From an uncultured Collinsella sp. (GTDB lineage Bacteria; Actinomycetota; Coriobacteriia; Coriobacteriales; Coriobacteriaceae), in assembly GCA_902496115.1 (NCBI GenBank), contig CABUZK010000022.1, positions 1 through 27,913 on the forward strand: DNA of 27,913 bases, given 5' to 3'. How positions within the stretch are numbered: position 1 is the stretch's first letter; each line of letters starts with the position of its first letter. The notes under the pieces were generated by a model that made no database searches, was not told where the DNA came from, and saw only the letters and a list, made by a program, of their open reading frames with translations. The translations under genes were made by a program, and so were the position numbers. Below, in pieces: positions 8,159 to 15,231 of this stretch.

Positions 8159-9124
8159 ATGGAGAACAAGTACGTCTGCTCTGTCGATATCGGCGGAACT
8201 AAGATCGCGACTGCCATCATGGAGTACCCGGCTGACGGCGGTGTGCCCCATCCCGTTTTTGAGGCTGAGGTTCCCACCGAGGCCCAGGAGGGTGGCGAAG
8301 CGGTCTTCCAGCGTATCGAGGCGTCCATCAAGGCTGCTCTTGAGGCGAATCCCGATGTCGAGGTCCTCGGAGTTGGCATCGGCGCTGCCGGTGTCGTCGA
8401 CCCCAAGACGGGCGCCATCGCGTATGCCAACGAGATCATGCCCGGCTGGTCCGGCGTTCAGTTGGGGCCGCGTCTGCGCGAGGACCTCGGCCTTCCCGTT
8501 GCCGTTGTAGGCGACGTGCAGGCTCATGCTCTGGGCGAGGCCCACTGGGGCGTCGGCAAGGGCAAGTTCTCCGTCTTGTGTTTGGGCATCGGTACGGGCA
8601 TCGGCGGCGCATATGTCGAGAACGGCCGCGTGATGCAGGGCTTCCATGGTGCTGCCGGCCATATGGGCCACATCGAGTGCTCGGCTGCCGCCGGCATTCC
8701 CTGCGCCTGCGGGCGTTCCGGCCATCTGGAGTCGGTTGCTTCCGGAACATCAATCGGGCGCATGTACGATGAGCGTTTTGGCCGCGTCGACCCCAGCCGT
8801 CCTTCGGTCGGCCGTGACGTGAACGACCTGTGCCGCGCAGGCGACGCGAAGGCGACCGAGGTCATTCATGACGCCGGCTTTGCGTTGGGCGCCAGCCTGG
8901 GCTCGCTCGCTAACATCCTGGACCCTGAGGTCATCGTGCTTTCGGGCGGCGTGATTCACCAAGGTCCCGATTGGCGTTCACAGACGTGGAAGGACTCGGT
9001 GCACGAGGGCTATGCCAGCCAGGCGCTCGACCCGCTTCAGGACACGCCGATTCTCATCGGCTCTCTGGAGGGCGACGCGCCGCTCATCGGTGCCGCTGAA
9101 CACCTTCTTGCGTCGTTGAAGTAA
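8159..9124 (+). CDS. nanK: ROK family sugar kinase, probable N-acetylmannosamine kinase
   Basis: The enzyme likely phosphorylates N-acetylmannosamine at C6 with ATP in the cytoplasm, the second step of sialic acid breakdown. The ATG at 8159 follows a gaaggagaa site. The 321-residue protein starts with the ATP phosphate motif DIGGTK (10-15) and has the catalytic aspartate at 119 (VGDVQAHALGE). The ROK zinc site has His171 (GHIEC), Cys182 and Cys184 (CACG), but the third cysteine of the usual CxCGxxGC motif is replaced by His189 (GRSGHLE), which could still bind zinc. Glucokinase and NagK are relatives that sequence alone does not exclude; the lyase and NanE on either side support NanK. Confidence 0.85.
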   Translation: MENKYVCSVDIGGTKIATAIMEYPADGGVPHPVFEAEVPTEAQEGGEAVFQRIEASIKAALEANPDVEVLGVGIGAAGVVDPKTGAIAYANEIMPGWSGVQLGPRLREDLGLPVAVVGDVQAHALGEAHWGVGKGKFSVLCLGIGTGIGGAYVENGRVMQGFHGAAGHMGHIECSAAAGIPCACGRSGHLESVASGTSIGRMYDERFGRVDPSRPSVGRDVNDLCRAGDAKATEVIHDAGFALGASLGSLANILDPEVIVLSGGVIHQGPDWRSQTWKDSVHEGYASQALDPLQDTPILIGSLEGDAPLIGAAEHLLASLK

Positions 9125-9141
9125 ACATAACTACCAAGTGC

Positions 9142-9239
9142 GCCTTCTGAGGTGCCGCGGATTGACGTGAAAGAGGAGCGAAGCGTACTTCGGTACGCGA
9201 GCGACGGTTTGAACGTCAAGGTGCGGTGTCTCAGAAGGC
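9142..9239 (+). ncRNA. Large structured intergenic element between nanK and nanE
   Basis: The two arms (9142-9168 and 9213-9239) form a long helix: 10 perfect pairs (GCCTTCTGAG/CTCAGAAGGC), three consecutive G-U wobbles, CCGC/GCGG, a 3x3 internal loop, then TTGACGT/ACGTCAA. Inside, GCGTAC-TTCG-GTACGC (9183-9198) makes a UUCG-capped hairpin. The wobble pairs suggest that the structure matters as RNA rather than DNA. It covers most of the gap between the two genes and ends 25 nt before the nanE start. It could be a cis-regulator, a processing site or a dispersed repeat; I do not recognise it as a named family. There is no T-tract, so it is not an ordinary terminator. Confidence 0.55.
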
Positions 9240-9264
9240 TGTTTTGAGAAAGGTTGAGTCGAAC

Positions 9265-9951
9265 ATGACCGTTGATCCTTTGATCCAGTCCCTGAAGGGC
9301 AAGCTCGTCGTGAGCGTTCAGGCGTATATGGGCGAGCCGCTTCGTACGCCCGAGACCATGGCTCAAATGTCTCGCGCTTGCGAGCTTGGCGGCGCCGCCG
9401 CCATTCGCTGCCAGGGCCTTGCCGACATTGCCGCCATTAAGGGTCGCTGTGAGGTTCCCGTCATCGGCCTGTGGAAGGACGGGCACGAGGGCGTTTACAT
9501 CACGCCGACGCTGCGTCACGCTCGTGCCTGCGTTGCTGCGGGTGCCGATATCGTGGCGATCGACGCCACCGATCGTCCGCGTCCCGATGGCAAGTCGGTC
9601 GAGGATACCTTCCGCCCGCTGCACGAGGAGGGCGTGCTCCTGATGGCCGACTGTGCCACCATCGAGGATATTCGTCGCGCGGTCGATATGGGCTTCGACC
9701 TGGTATCCACCACACTCTCTCACGGTGTCGCCGCCATCGACTGCACCATGGCCGATGGCCCTGACCTGCCGCTCCTGCGTCAGGCGACCGAGGAATTTCC
9801 CGGCCTTCCCATCATTTGCGAGGGTCGCGTGCATACGCCCGAGGAGGCTCGCGCTGCAATCGACGCCGGCGCGTGGGCCGTTGTCGTCGGCACCGCTATC
9901 ACGCACCCCACGAGTATTACAAGTTGGTTTAAGGCTGCGCTTGAGGCGTAA
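9265..9951 (+). CDS. nanE: N-acetylmannosamine-6-phosphate 2-epimerase
   Basis: This cytoplasmic TIM-barrel enzyme converts ManNAc-6-P to GlcNAc-6-P, feeding amino-sugar catabolism. The ATG at 9265 follows gagaaagg. The 228-residue protein is normal for the family and carries VSVQAYMGEPL near the N-terminus, AAAIRCQG, GLWKDGHEG with lysine 71 as the probable catalytic lysine, VYITPT, AIDATDRPRPDG, and the C-terminal phosphate-binding ICEGRVHTPEEA plus VVVGTAITHP. It completes the lyase-kinase-epimerase trio. The deacetylase (NagA) and deaminase (NagB) needed next are not in this window. Confidence 0.94.
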   Translation: MTVDPLIQSLKGKLVVSVQAYMGEPLRTPETMAQMSRACELGGAAAIRCQGLADIAAIKGRCEVPVIGLWKDGHEGVYITPTLRHARACVAAGADIVAIDATDRPRPDGKSVEDTFRPLHEEGVLLMADCATIEDIRRAVDMGFDLVSTTLSHGVAAIDCTMADGPDLPLLRQATEEFPGLPIICEGRVHTPEEARAAIDAGAWAVVVGTAITHPTSITSWFKAALEA

Positions 9952-10002
9952 GACGGGCCTTGTATCCGCTTGGGGCGGTATACTCAATAAAGGCAATTGA
10001 TC

Positions 10003-10037
10003 GCGCGGGATCCGCTGGCCGGGTCCCGCGCTTATTT
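10003..10037 (+). terminator. Rho-independent terminator after nanE
   Basis: GCGCGGGA (10003-10010) pairs with TCCCGCGC (10024-10031) and is followed by TTATTTT. It ends only two nucleotides before the rapZ ribosome site (aggagg, 10039-10044), so it also sits in the rapZ leader. A TATACT at 9979-9984 could be a -10 box for rapZ, but it has no good -35 and would lie upstream of this hairpin. Confidence 0.75.
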
Positions 10038-10049
10038 TAGGAGGCACAC

Positions 10050-10970
10050 ATGCAAAAGGGAGATGCCATGGATGCGGCGGAGCGCTCGGAGCGTATCCCC
10101 GATATCGTCATCATCACCGGAATGTCCGGCTCGGGCCGAACGCAAGCCATGCATGTGTTCGAGGACATGGGCTATTTTTGTATCGACAACCTGCCCCCAC
10201 GCCTGATTGCCCAGCTTGCTGAGCTCGTTGGCATCAATACGGGCGTGGGCAGGCACCTTGCCGTTACCTGCGACCTGCGTAGCCAGGGCTTGTTCGATGA
10301 ACTGCTCGATGCTGTTGCCGCACTGGAAGAGCGCGAGATGAGTTGCGACATTGTGTTTCTCGAGGCGTCTGACGAGGTGCTGATTCGCCGGTATAGCGAA
10401 AACCGTCGCCGCCATCCCATTGCAAAGCCGGGGGAGACCACGGCCGACGCTATTCAGCGTGAACGTCTGCAGCTGCAGGGCGTTCGCGATCGAGCCGATA
10501 TGATTATCGACACGAGCCGCTTGCGCACTTCTGCCTTGCGCAACAAGCTGCGCATGGCTTTTTCCGAGCTGTCCGACCAGCAGCTTATGGATGTCCACGT
10601 GTTCTCGTTTGGCTTTAAGCATGGCATGCCCGTCGAGGCGGATATCATGATTGATGTTCGCTTCTTGCCCAATCCTTTCTACGATCCCGAGATGCGCACC
10701 ATGACCGGTCTCGATAAGAAGGTCTCCGATTTTGTCTTGGACCACCCCAAGACCCAGGAGTTCTGGAAGGCCTGGACCCAGCTGCTCGATACGGTCATGC
10801 CGGGTTATATCGCAGAGGGCAAGCCGCAGCTTTCCATTGCTATCGGCTGCACAGGCGGACAGCACCGTAGCGTCGCCATTGCCGAGGCCACGGCCCGCTA
10901 CCTGGAGGGTGCTCAGTATCATGTGAGCATCTCCCACCGTGACCTGTCGCGTGCCAACACGAAGGCATAG
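10050..10970 (+). CDS. rapZ: RapZ/YvcJ family nucleotide-binding protein
   Basis: RapZ-family proteins bind nucleotides. In E. coli RapZ directs decay of the GlmZ small RNA in response to glucosamine-6-P; the actinobacterial role is unclear. The ATG at 10050 has an ideal aggagg five bases upstream. The 306-residue product is slightly longer than usual because of its N-terminal tail. The P-loop is GMSGSGRT (24-31), with arginine in place of the usual lysine, a variant I recall as common in actinobacterial homologs. DNLPP follows the first domain. The C-terminal domain has the conserved IGCTGGQHRSVAIAE block and ends HRDLSRANTKA. Its position just after amino-sugar genes is suggestive but may be chance. 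whiA starts 6 nt downstream; the yvcK gene often found between them is missing. Confidence 0.93.
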   Translation: MQKGDAMDAAERSERIPDIVIITGMSGSGRTQAMHVFEDMGYFCIDNLPPRLIAQLAELVGINTGVGRHLAVTCDLRSQGLFDELLDAVAALEEREMSCDIVFLEASDEVLIRRYSENRRRHPIAKPGETTADAIQRERLQLQGVRDRADMIIDTSRLRTSALRNKLRMAFSELSDQQLMDVHVFSFGFKHGMPVEADIMIDVRFLPNPFYDPEMRTMTGLDKKVSDFVLDHPKTQEFWKAWTQLLDTVMPGYIAEGKPQLSIAIGCTGGQHRSVAIAEATARYLEGAQYHVSISHRDLSRANTKA

Positions 10971-10976
10971 GTTTAC

Positions 10977-11906
10977 ATGTCGTTTACCGCTGAGGTGCGT
11001 GACGAGCTTGCGCGCTGCGAACCAGAATGCGAATACTGCGATTTGTCGACGCTTGCTGCGCTCACGCGTGTGAGCGGCACGCTTTCGCTGGCGGGCTCGG
11101 GACGGTACCGATTGACGGTCGCGACCGAGACGGGTGCTGTGGCGCGCACGATGATTGCGCTGACGCATCGTATCCTTAAGCTCAAGACCGAATTCACGGT
11201 TCGTAAGTCGGTCCTGCACAAGGTGCGAAACTATCTCATCACCTTGCCCGATCAGCCCGATTTGGATAAGGCTCTGGTGCTGCTGGGCATTCTCGACCGT
11301 AGGGGAGGGCTCGTCGCGGGTGTGCCGCGCCACATCGTCGCCCGTCCTTGCTGCAGGCTCGCCTATATTCGCGGTGCGCTGATTGCCGGAGGCTTTGTTG
11401 CCGACCCGCGTGGCGATTTTCATTTGGAGATTGCCGTCCAGGGCGAGGAGTATGCAAAGGGGCTTTGCGACCTTCTGGAGCAGATTGGAGTTCACGCCCG
11501 CGTCAATGCGCGTCGCGGCTCGTATGCCGTGTACATCAAGAGTGCCGAGGAGATTAAACGTCTGTTACAGCTGATTGGCGCCAAGCGCAGCGTTGCCGAG
11601 ATTGAAGAGGCCCGCGCGGTTAAGCTGGTGAAGAACGACGTGAATCGTCGCGTGAACGCAGAGCTTGCCAACCAGACCAGAAGTGCCGGTGCCGCCCAAC
11701 ATCAGCTTGCGCTCATCGATGAGCTTGATCGGCGCGGTTTGCGCGAAACGCTGCCGGACGCTCTGGCAGTTTTTTGTGACTTACGCGAGCGTTACCCCGA
11801 TCTCTCACTGCGAGATTTGGGGGAAATGGCCGACCCTCCTTTGTCGAAGTCGGCCTTGTATCACCGTGTTTTGCGCCTTGAAAAGCTCATTGAAGCAAGC
11901 GGGTAG
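10977..11906 (+). CDS. whiA: WhiA, LAGLIDADG-like DNA-binding regulator
   Basis: This is a DNA-binding protein found across Gram-positives; it controls sporulation septation in Streptomyces and affects cell division and chromosome organisation in Bacillus. The 309-residue length is typical. The N-terminus (SFTAEVRDELARCEP) and the degenerate homing-endonuclease core (AYIRGALIAGGFVADPRGDFHLEI) are characteristic, with nuclease function lost in the family. The C-terminal helix-turn-helix reads LSLRDLGEMADPPLSKSALYHRVLRLEKL. There is no clear ribosome site, and the start lies 6 nt after rapZ, so translation is probably coupled. The gene directly precedes gap, as in Streptomyces. Confidence 0.94.
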   Translation: MSFTAEVRDELARCEPECEYCDLSTLAALTRVSGTLSLAGSGRYRLTVATETGAVARTMIALTHRILKLKTEFTVRKSVLHKVRNYLITLPDQPDLDKALVLLGILDRRGGLVAGVPRHIVARPCCRLAYIRGALIAGGFVADPRGDFHLEIAVQGEEYAKGLCDLLEQIGVHARVNARRGSYAVYIKSAEEIKRLLQLIGAKRSVAEIEEARAVKLVKNDVNRRVNAELANQTRSAGAAQHQLALIDELDRRGLRETLPDALAVFCDLRERYPDLSLRDLGEMADPPLSKSALYHRVLRLEKLIEASG

Positions 11907-11969
11907 TTTAACGCAATAGCTTTTATGGTGGTTTAACTGCTGTTTTATGCGTTAAAGCGTTTTAACGCA
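11907..11969 (+). promoter_or_regulatory. Repeated TTTAACGCA half-sites upstream of gap (candidate operator)
   Basis: TTTAACGCA occurs at 11907-11915 and 11961-11969, its reverse complement TGCGTTAAA at 11948-11956, and a partial copy TTTAACTGC at 11932-11940. The last inverted pair forms a 9+9 palindrome with a 4-nt centre. The group lies between the whiA stop and the gap promoter candidate. Clustered half-sites suggest a cooperative regulator of the glycolytic genes. The palindrome could also act as a weak terminator for whiA because AATTTGATTTT follows it. Confidence 0.5.
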
Positions 11970-11998
11970 AATTTGATTTTCAATTTCGAGCATTCTCG

Positions 11999-12027
11999 TG
12001 AAATTCAAGCCAAAAAAAAGGTATATT
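11999..12027 (+). promoter_or_regulatory. Candidate gap promoter
   Basis: TATATT at 12022-12027 is a good -10 box after an A-rich tract (12012-12019). The -35 position (about 11999-12004, TGAAAT) is poor, which would suit an activated promoter. It would give a leader of about 65 nt before the gap start. Confidence 0.4.
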
Positions 12028-12099
12028 AGGCGAGTGGTTAGTTTGTGGGCCTCAACGGCAGGCGCTGTAGCTTGCGGGGGCCTTACGAAAGGAGACACA

Positions 12100-13125
12100 A
12101 TGGCAGTAAAGGTTGCTATTAACGGCTTCGGTCGCATCGGTCGTCTGGCCTTCCGCCAGATGTTCGGTCATGAGGGCTCCGAGATCGTCGCTATCAACGA
12201 CCTCACCTCTCCCGATATGCTCGCTTACCTGCTGAAGTACGACTCCACGCAGGGCAACTATGCTCGCGATCACGAGGTCGTCGCTGGCGAGGATTCCATC
12301 ACCGTTGACGGCAAGGAGATCAAGATCTACAAGGAGGCCGACGCCAACAACCTGCCTTGGGGCGACCTCGACGTCGACGTCGTTCTCGAGTGCACCGGCT
12401 TCTACACCAGCAAGGCTAAGGCTCAGGCCCACATCAACGCTGGCGCCAAGAAGGTCGTCATCTCCGCTCCGGCCGGCAGCGATCTGCCCACCATCGTGTA
12501 CAACGTCAACCACGAGACGCTGACCGCTGAGGACAACATCATCTCCGCTGCTTCCTGCACCACCAACTGCCTCGCCCCGATGGCCAAGGGCCTGAACGAC
12601 TTCGCTCCCATCGTCTCCGGCATCATGACCACCATCCACGCCTTCACCGGCGACCAGATGCCGCTCGACGGCCCGCAGCGCAAGGGCAACTTCCGTCGCT
12701 CCCGCGCCTGCTCCGAGAACATCGTCCCGAACACCACGGGCGCTGCCAAGGCCATCGGCCTGGTTCTCCCCGAGCTCAACGGCAAGCTCATCGGTGCCGC
12801 CCAGCGCGTCCCGACGCCGACCGGCTCGCTGACCAACCTCTACGCCGTCGTTGACAAGAAGGTCACCGTCGACGAGGTCAACGCTGCCATGAAGGCCTAC
12901 GCCGAGACCATCCCCGATACCTTCGCTTACAACGAGGACCAGATCGTCTCCCGCGACATCGTCGGCGAGACCCACGGCTCCATCTTCGACGCCACTCAGA
13001 CCATGTGCTCTGATCTCGGCAACGGCCAGACCCTCGTTCAGGTCACCTCTTGGTACGACAACGAGAACTCCTACACCTCTCAGATGGTCCGCACCATCAA
13101 GTACTTCGAGAAGTTCGTTGCTTAA
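12100..13125 (+). CDS. gap: Glyceraldehyde-3-phosphate dehydrogenase
   Basis: This enzyme catalyses NAD-dependent oxidation and phosphorylation of glyceraldehyde-3-phosphate in cytoplasmic glycolysis. The ATG at 12100 follows aaaggag and gives the expected VKVAINGFGRIGR start; the frame extends further upstream but without a ribosome site. The 341-residue protein has the catalytic cysteine at 153 in SAASCTTNCLAP. The NAINDLT-type segment has aspartate at the NAD-selecting position, and YDNENSYTSQMVRTIKYF lies at the C-terminus. The substrate loop reads AQRVPTPTGSLTNLYAV. Codon use is very biased to C-ending codons (ggc, gtc, aac), as expected of a highly expressed gene. Confidence 0.97.
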   Translation: MAVKVAINGFGRIGRLAFRQMFGHEGSEIVAINDLTSPDMLAYLLKYDSTQGNYARDHEVVAGEDSITVDGKEIKIYKEADANNLPWGDLDVDVVLECTGFYTSKAKAQAHINAGAKKVVISAPAGSDLPTIVYNVNHETLTAEDNIISAASCTTNCLAPMAKGLNDFAPIVSGIMTTIHAFTGDQMPLDGPQRKGNFRRSRACSENIVPNTTGAAKAIGLVLPELNGKLIGAAQRVPTPTGSLTNLYAVVDKKVTVDEVNAAMKAYAETIPDTFAYNEDQIVSRDIVGETHGSIFDATQTMCSDLGNGQTLVQVTSWYDNENSYTSQMVRTIKYFEKFVA

Positions 13126-13162
13126 TTTAGCTTTTAGCGAATAGCTCGTTGAGCGTCTAAAG

Positions 13163-13210
13163 AAGGGCGCGGCCTTTAAGGGCTTATGCTCTGGGGTCGC
13201 GTCCTTTTTT
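13163..13210 (+). terminator. Rho-independent terminator between gap and pgk
   Basis: AAGGGCGCGGCC (13163-13174) pairs with GGTCGCGTCCTT (13195-13206) with two G-U pairs, followed by more T to 13210. Only 53 nt then remain before pgk, and I see no good promoter in them, so pgk-tpiA-gpmI probably depend on read-through. Confidence 0.8.
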
Positions 13211-13219
13211 ATTGGAAAC

Positions 13220-13242
13220 CGTGCGCACATACGTGCACACAT
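13220..13242 (+). repeat. Short tandem repeat in the pgk leader
   Basis: CGTGCGCACAT (13220-13230) is followed, with a 12-nt period, by CGTGCACACAT (13232-13242), 10 of 11 bases identical. Both contain GTGC..CAC palindromic cores. It may be a regulator site or a chance repeat; the spacing of about one helical turn favours a protein site. Confidence 0.4.
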
Positions 13243-13263
13243 GTACGAAAGGTAGAAGCAAAC

Positions 13264-14466
13264 ATGGCCTTTACCAAGAAGACCGTCCGCGACATCGATG
13301 TCGACGGCAAGCGCGTTCTCGTTCGCGTTGACTTCAATGTGCCTATCAAGGACGGCGTCGTGGGCGATACCACCCGCATCAAGGCTGCCCTTCCCACCAT
13401 CAAGTATCTCGTCGAGCACAACGCTCGCGTCATCCTCATGAGCCACCTTGGCCGTCCTGCCGGCACTGGTTTCGAGCCCGAGCTTTCGCTCAAGCCGGTT
13501 GCCGCCAAGCTCGCCGAGCTTTCCGGTCTCGACGTCAGCTTCGTCCAGGACACCTACGGCGAGGAGGCCGCCAAGGCCGTCGAGGCTGTCGAGCCGGGCA
13601 AGGTCCTCGTTCTCGAGAACGTCCGTTTCGATAAGCGCGAGAAGAAGAACGATCCCGAGATCGCCAAGAAGCTCGCTTCCTACGGCGACATCTTCGTTCT
13701 CGACGCCTTCGGCACCGCTCACCGCGCACAGGGTTCCGTCGTGGGCCCGGCCGCCTATCTCCCCGCTGTCGCAGGCTTCCTACTTGAGAAGGAGGTCGAC
13801 ACGCTGACCAGCATCTTCGCTGATCCTGAGCGTCCTTTCGTCGCCATCGTCGGCGGTTCCAAGGTTTCCTCCAAAATCGGTGTCCTCGATCATCTGATCG
13901 ATTCCGCCGACACCCTGATCATCGGTGGCGGCATGGCCTACACCTTCTTCCTGGCCAAGGGCTACAAGACCGTCGGTACCTCCCTCAAAGAGGAGGACTG
14001 GGTCGAGCGCGCTGCAGAGATGCTCAAGAAGGCTGAGGACAAGGGCGTCAAGATCCTGCTCCCGATCGATAACCTCGTTGCCGACCACTTCGGCGAGGAC
14101 GCTACGGGCGAGGTCGTCGCTTCCGACGCCATCCCCGAGGATCGCATGGGCATGGACATCGGCCCCAAGACCGAGGCCCTTTACGCCGAGGCCATCAAGG
14201 GCGCCAAGACCGTCTTCTGGAACGGCCCCATGGGCGTTTTCGAGTTCGATAACTTCGCGCACGGCACCAAGGCCGTTGCCGAGGCTGTTGCCGAGCTCAA
14301 GGCCAACGGCGGCACCTCCATCATCGGCGGTGGCGACTCCGTCGCAGCCGTCAACAAGTTCGATCTTGCCGACAAGATGAGCTGGATCTCCACCGGTGGC
14401 GGCGCTTCCATGGAGCTCGTCGAGGGCAAGGCTCTCCCCGGAGTGGAGGCGCTTCTCGATGCCTAA
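13264..14466 (+). CDS. pgk: Phosphoglycerate kinase
   Basis: This enzyme transfers the acyl phosphate of 1,3-bisphosphoglycerate to ADP, the first ATP-yielding step of glycolysis. The ATG at 13264 follows gaaagg; an earlier in-frame ATG at 13186 lies inside the terminator hairpin and is rejected. The 400-residue protein shows VRVDFNVP, MSHLGRP, LENVRF, the hinge region GGSKVSSKIGVLDHL, NGPMGVFE and the nucleotide-binding IGGGDSVAAVNKF, with STGGGASMELVEGKALPG at the C-terminus. All are canonical. The tpiA start overlaps its stop codon by 8 nt. Confidence 0.97.
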   Translation: MAFTKKTVRDIDVDGKRVLVRVDFNVPIKDGVVGDTTRIKAALPTIKYLVEHNARVILMSHLGRPAGTGFEPELSLKPVAAKLAELSGLDVSFVQDTYGEEAAKAVEAVEPGKVLVLENVRFDKREKKNDPEIAKKLASYGDIFVLDAFGTAHRAQGSVVGPAAYLPAVAGFLLEKEVDTLTSIFADPERPFVAIVGGSKVSSKIGVLDHLIDSADTLIIGGGMAYTFFLAKGYKTVGTSLKEEDWVERAAEMLKKAEDKGVKILLPIDNLVADHFGEDATGEVVASDAIPEDRMGMDIGPKTEALYAEAIKGAKTVFWNGPMGVFEFDNFAHGTKAVAEAVAELKANGGTSIIGGGDSVAAVNKFDLADKMSWISTGGGASMELVEGKALPGVEALLDA

Positions 14467-15226
14467 TCGCACTAAACTCATCGCCGGCAACTGGAAAATG
14501 AACAACGACGTTGCCGCTGCCGCTAAGCTCGCTGACGAGCTCGCCGAGGCTCTGCCCGAAGTTCCCGAGGGCGTTGAGGTCCTCGTCTGCCCGCCGACCA
14601 TCGACATCACCACCGTTCACGCCCGCATGCAGGCTGCCCCCATCGCTCTCGGTGCACAGAACGTGTACTGGGAGGCAAAGGGTGCCTACACCGGCGAGTC
14701 CTCCTGCGACATGCTCAAGTCCGCTGGCTGCACTTACTGCATCATCGGTCACTCCGAGCGTCGTGGATATTTCCACGAGACCGACGAGGATATGAACAAG
14801 AAGGCCAAGGCCCTCGTTGCCGCTGGCATCGTTCCCGTCTTCTGCTGCGGTGAGCCCGAGGAGGTTCGCGAGGCCGGCACCTATGTCGACTTCGTCTGCA
14901 ACCAGGTCAAGGCAGGTCTCGAGGGTCTCGAGATCACTTGCCCCAAGCAGGTCGTCGTCGCCTACGAGCCCATCTGGGCTATCGGCACCGGCAAGACCGC
15001 TACCGCCGAGGACGCTCAGGAGGTCTGCGGCGCTATCCGTGAGACCCTCAAGGAGATGTTCGGCGAGGAGCTCGCTAACGGCATCCGCGTTCTCTATGGT
15101 GGCTCTGCCAAGCCCGGCAACATCGCCGAGCTCGTCGCCAAGCCCGACGTCGACGGCGCCCTCGTGGGCGGCGCTTCGCTCAAGGCTGCCGACTTCGCCT
15201 CTATGGTCGTCAAGGCAGGCGAGTAG
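14459..15226 (+). CDS. tpiA: Triosephosphate isomerase
   Basis: The enzyme interconverts dihydroxyacetone phosphate and glyceraldehyde-3-phosphate. The ATG at 14459 has ggagtggagg upstream and gives the family start RTKLIAGNWKMN, with Lys13 in the active site; longer versions of the frame read back into pgk. The 255-residue protein has His98 (GHSERR), catalytic Glu170 (AYEPIWAIGTG) and the phosphate-binding LYGGSAKPGN and GALVGGASL loops. It overlaps pgk by 8 nt and is followed 5 nt later by gpmI, so the three are one translational unit. Confidence 0.97.
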   Translation: MPNRTKLIAGNWKMNNDVAAAAKLADELAEALPEVPEGVEVLVCPPTIDITTVHARMQAAPIALGAQNVYWEAKGAYTGESSCDMLKSAGCTYCIIGHSERRGYFHETDEDMNKKAKALVAAGIVPVFCCGEPEEVREAGTYVDFVCNQVKAGLEGLEITCPKQVVVAYEPIWAIGTGKTATAEDAQEVCGAIRETLKEMFGEELANGIRVLYGGSAKPGNIAELVAKPDVDGALVGGASLKAADFASMVVKAGE

Positions 15227-15231
15227 GACAT

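Noticed and set aside
9142..9239. Third copy of the large structured element family
   Set aside because: It is a long hairpin with a similar overall size, but it lacks the conserved TCCGCAGG and CCGAGGAC core segments and has a different internal-loop layout.
12052..13722. A 556-codon open frame on the minus strand
   Set aside because: It is antisense to gap and the start of pgk, crosses their terminator, and has the same Gly/Asp/Val-rich composition as the other antisense frames.
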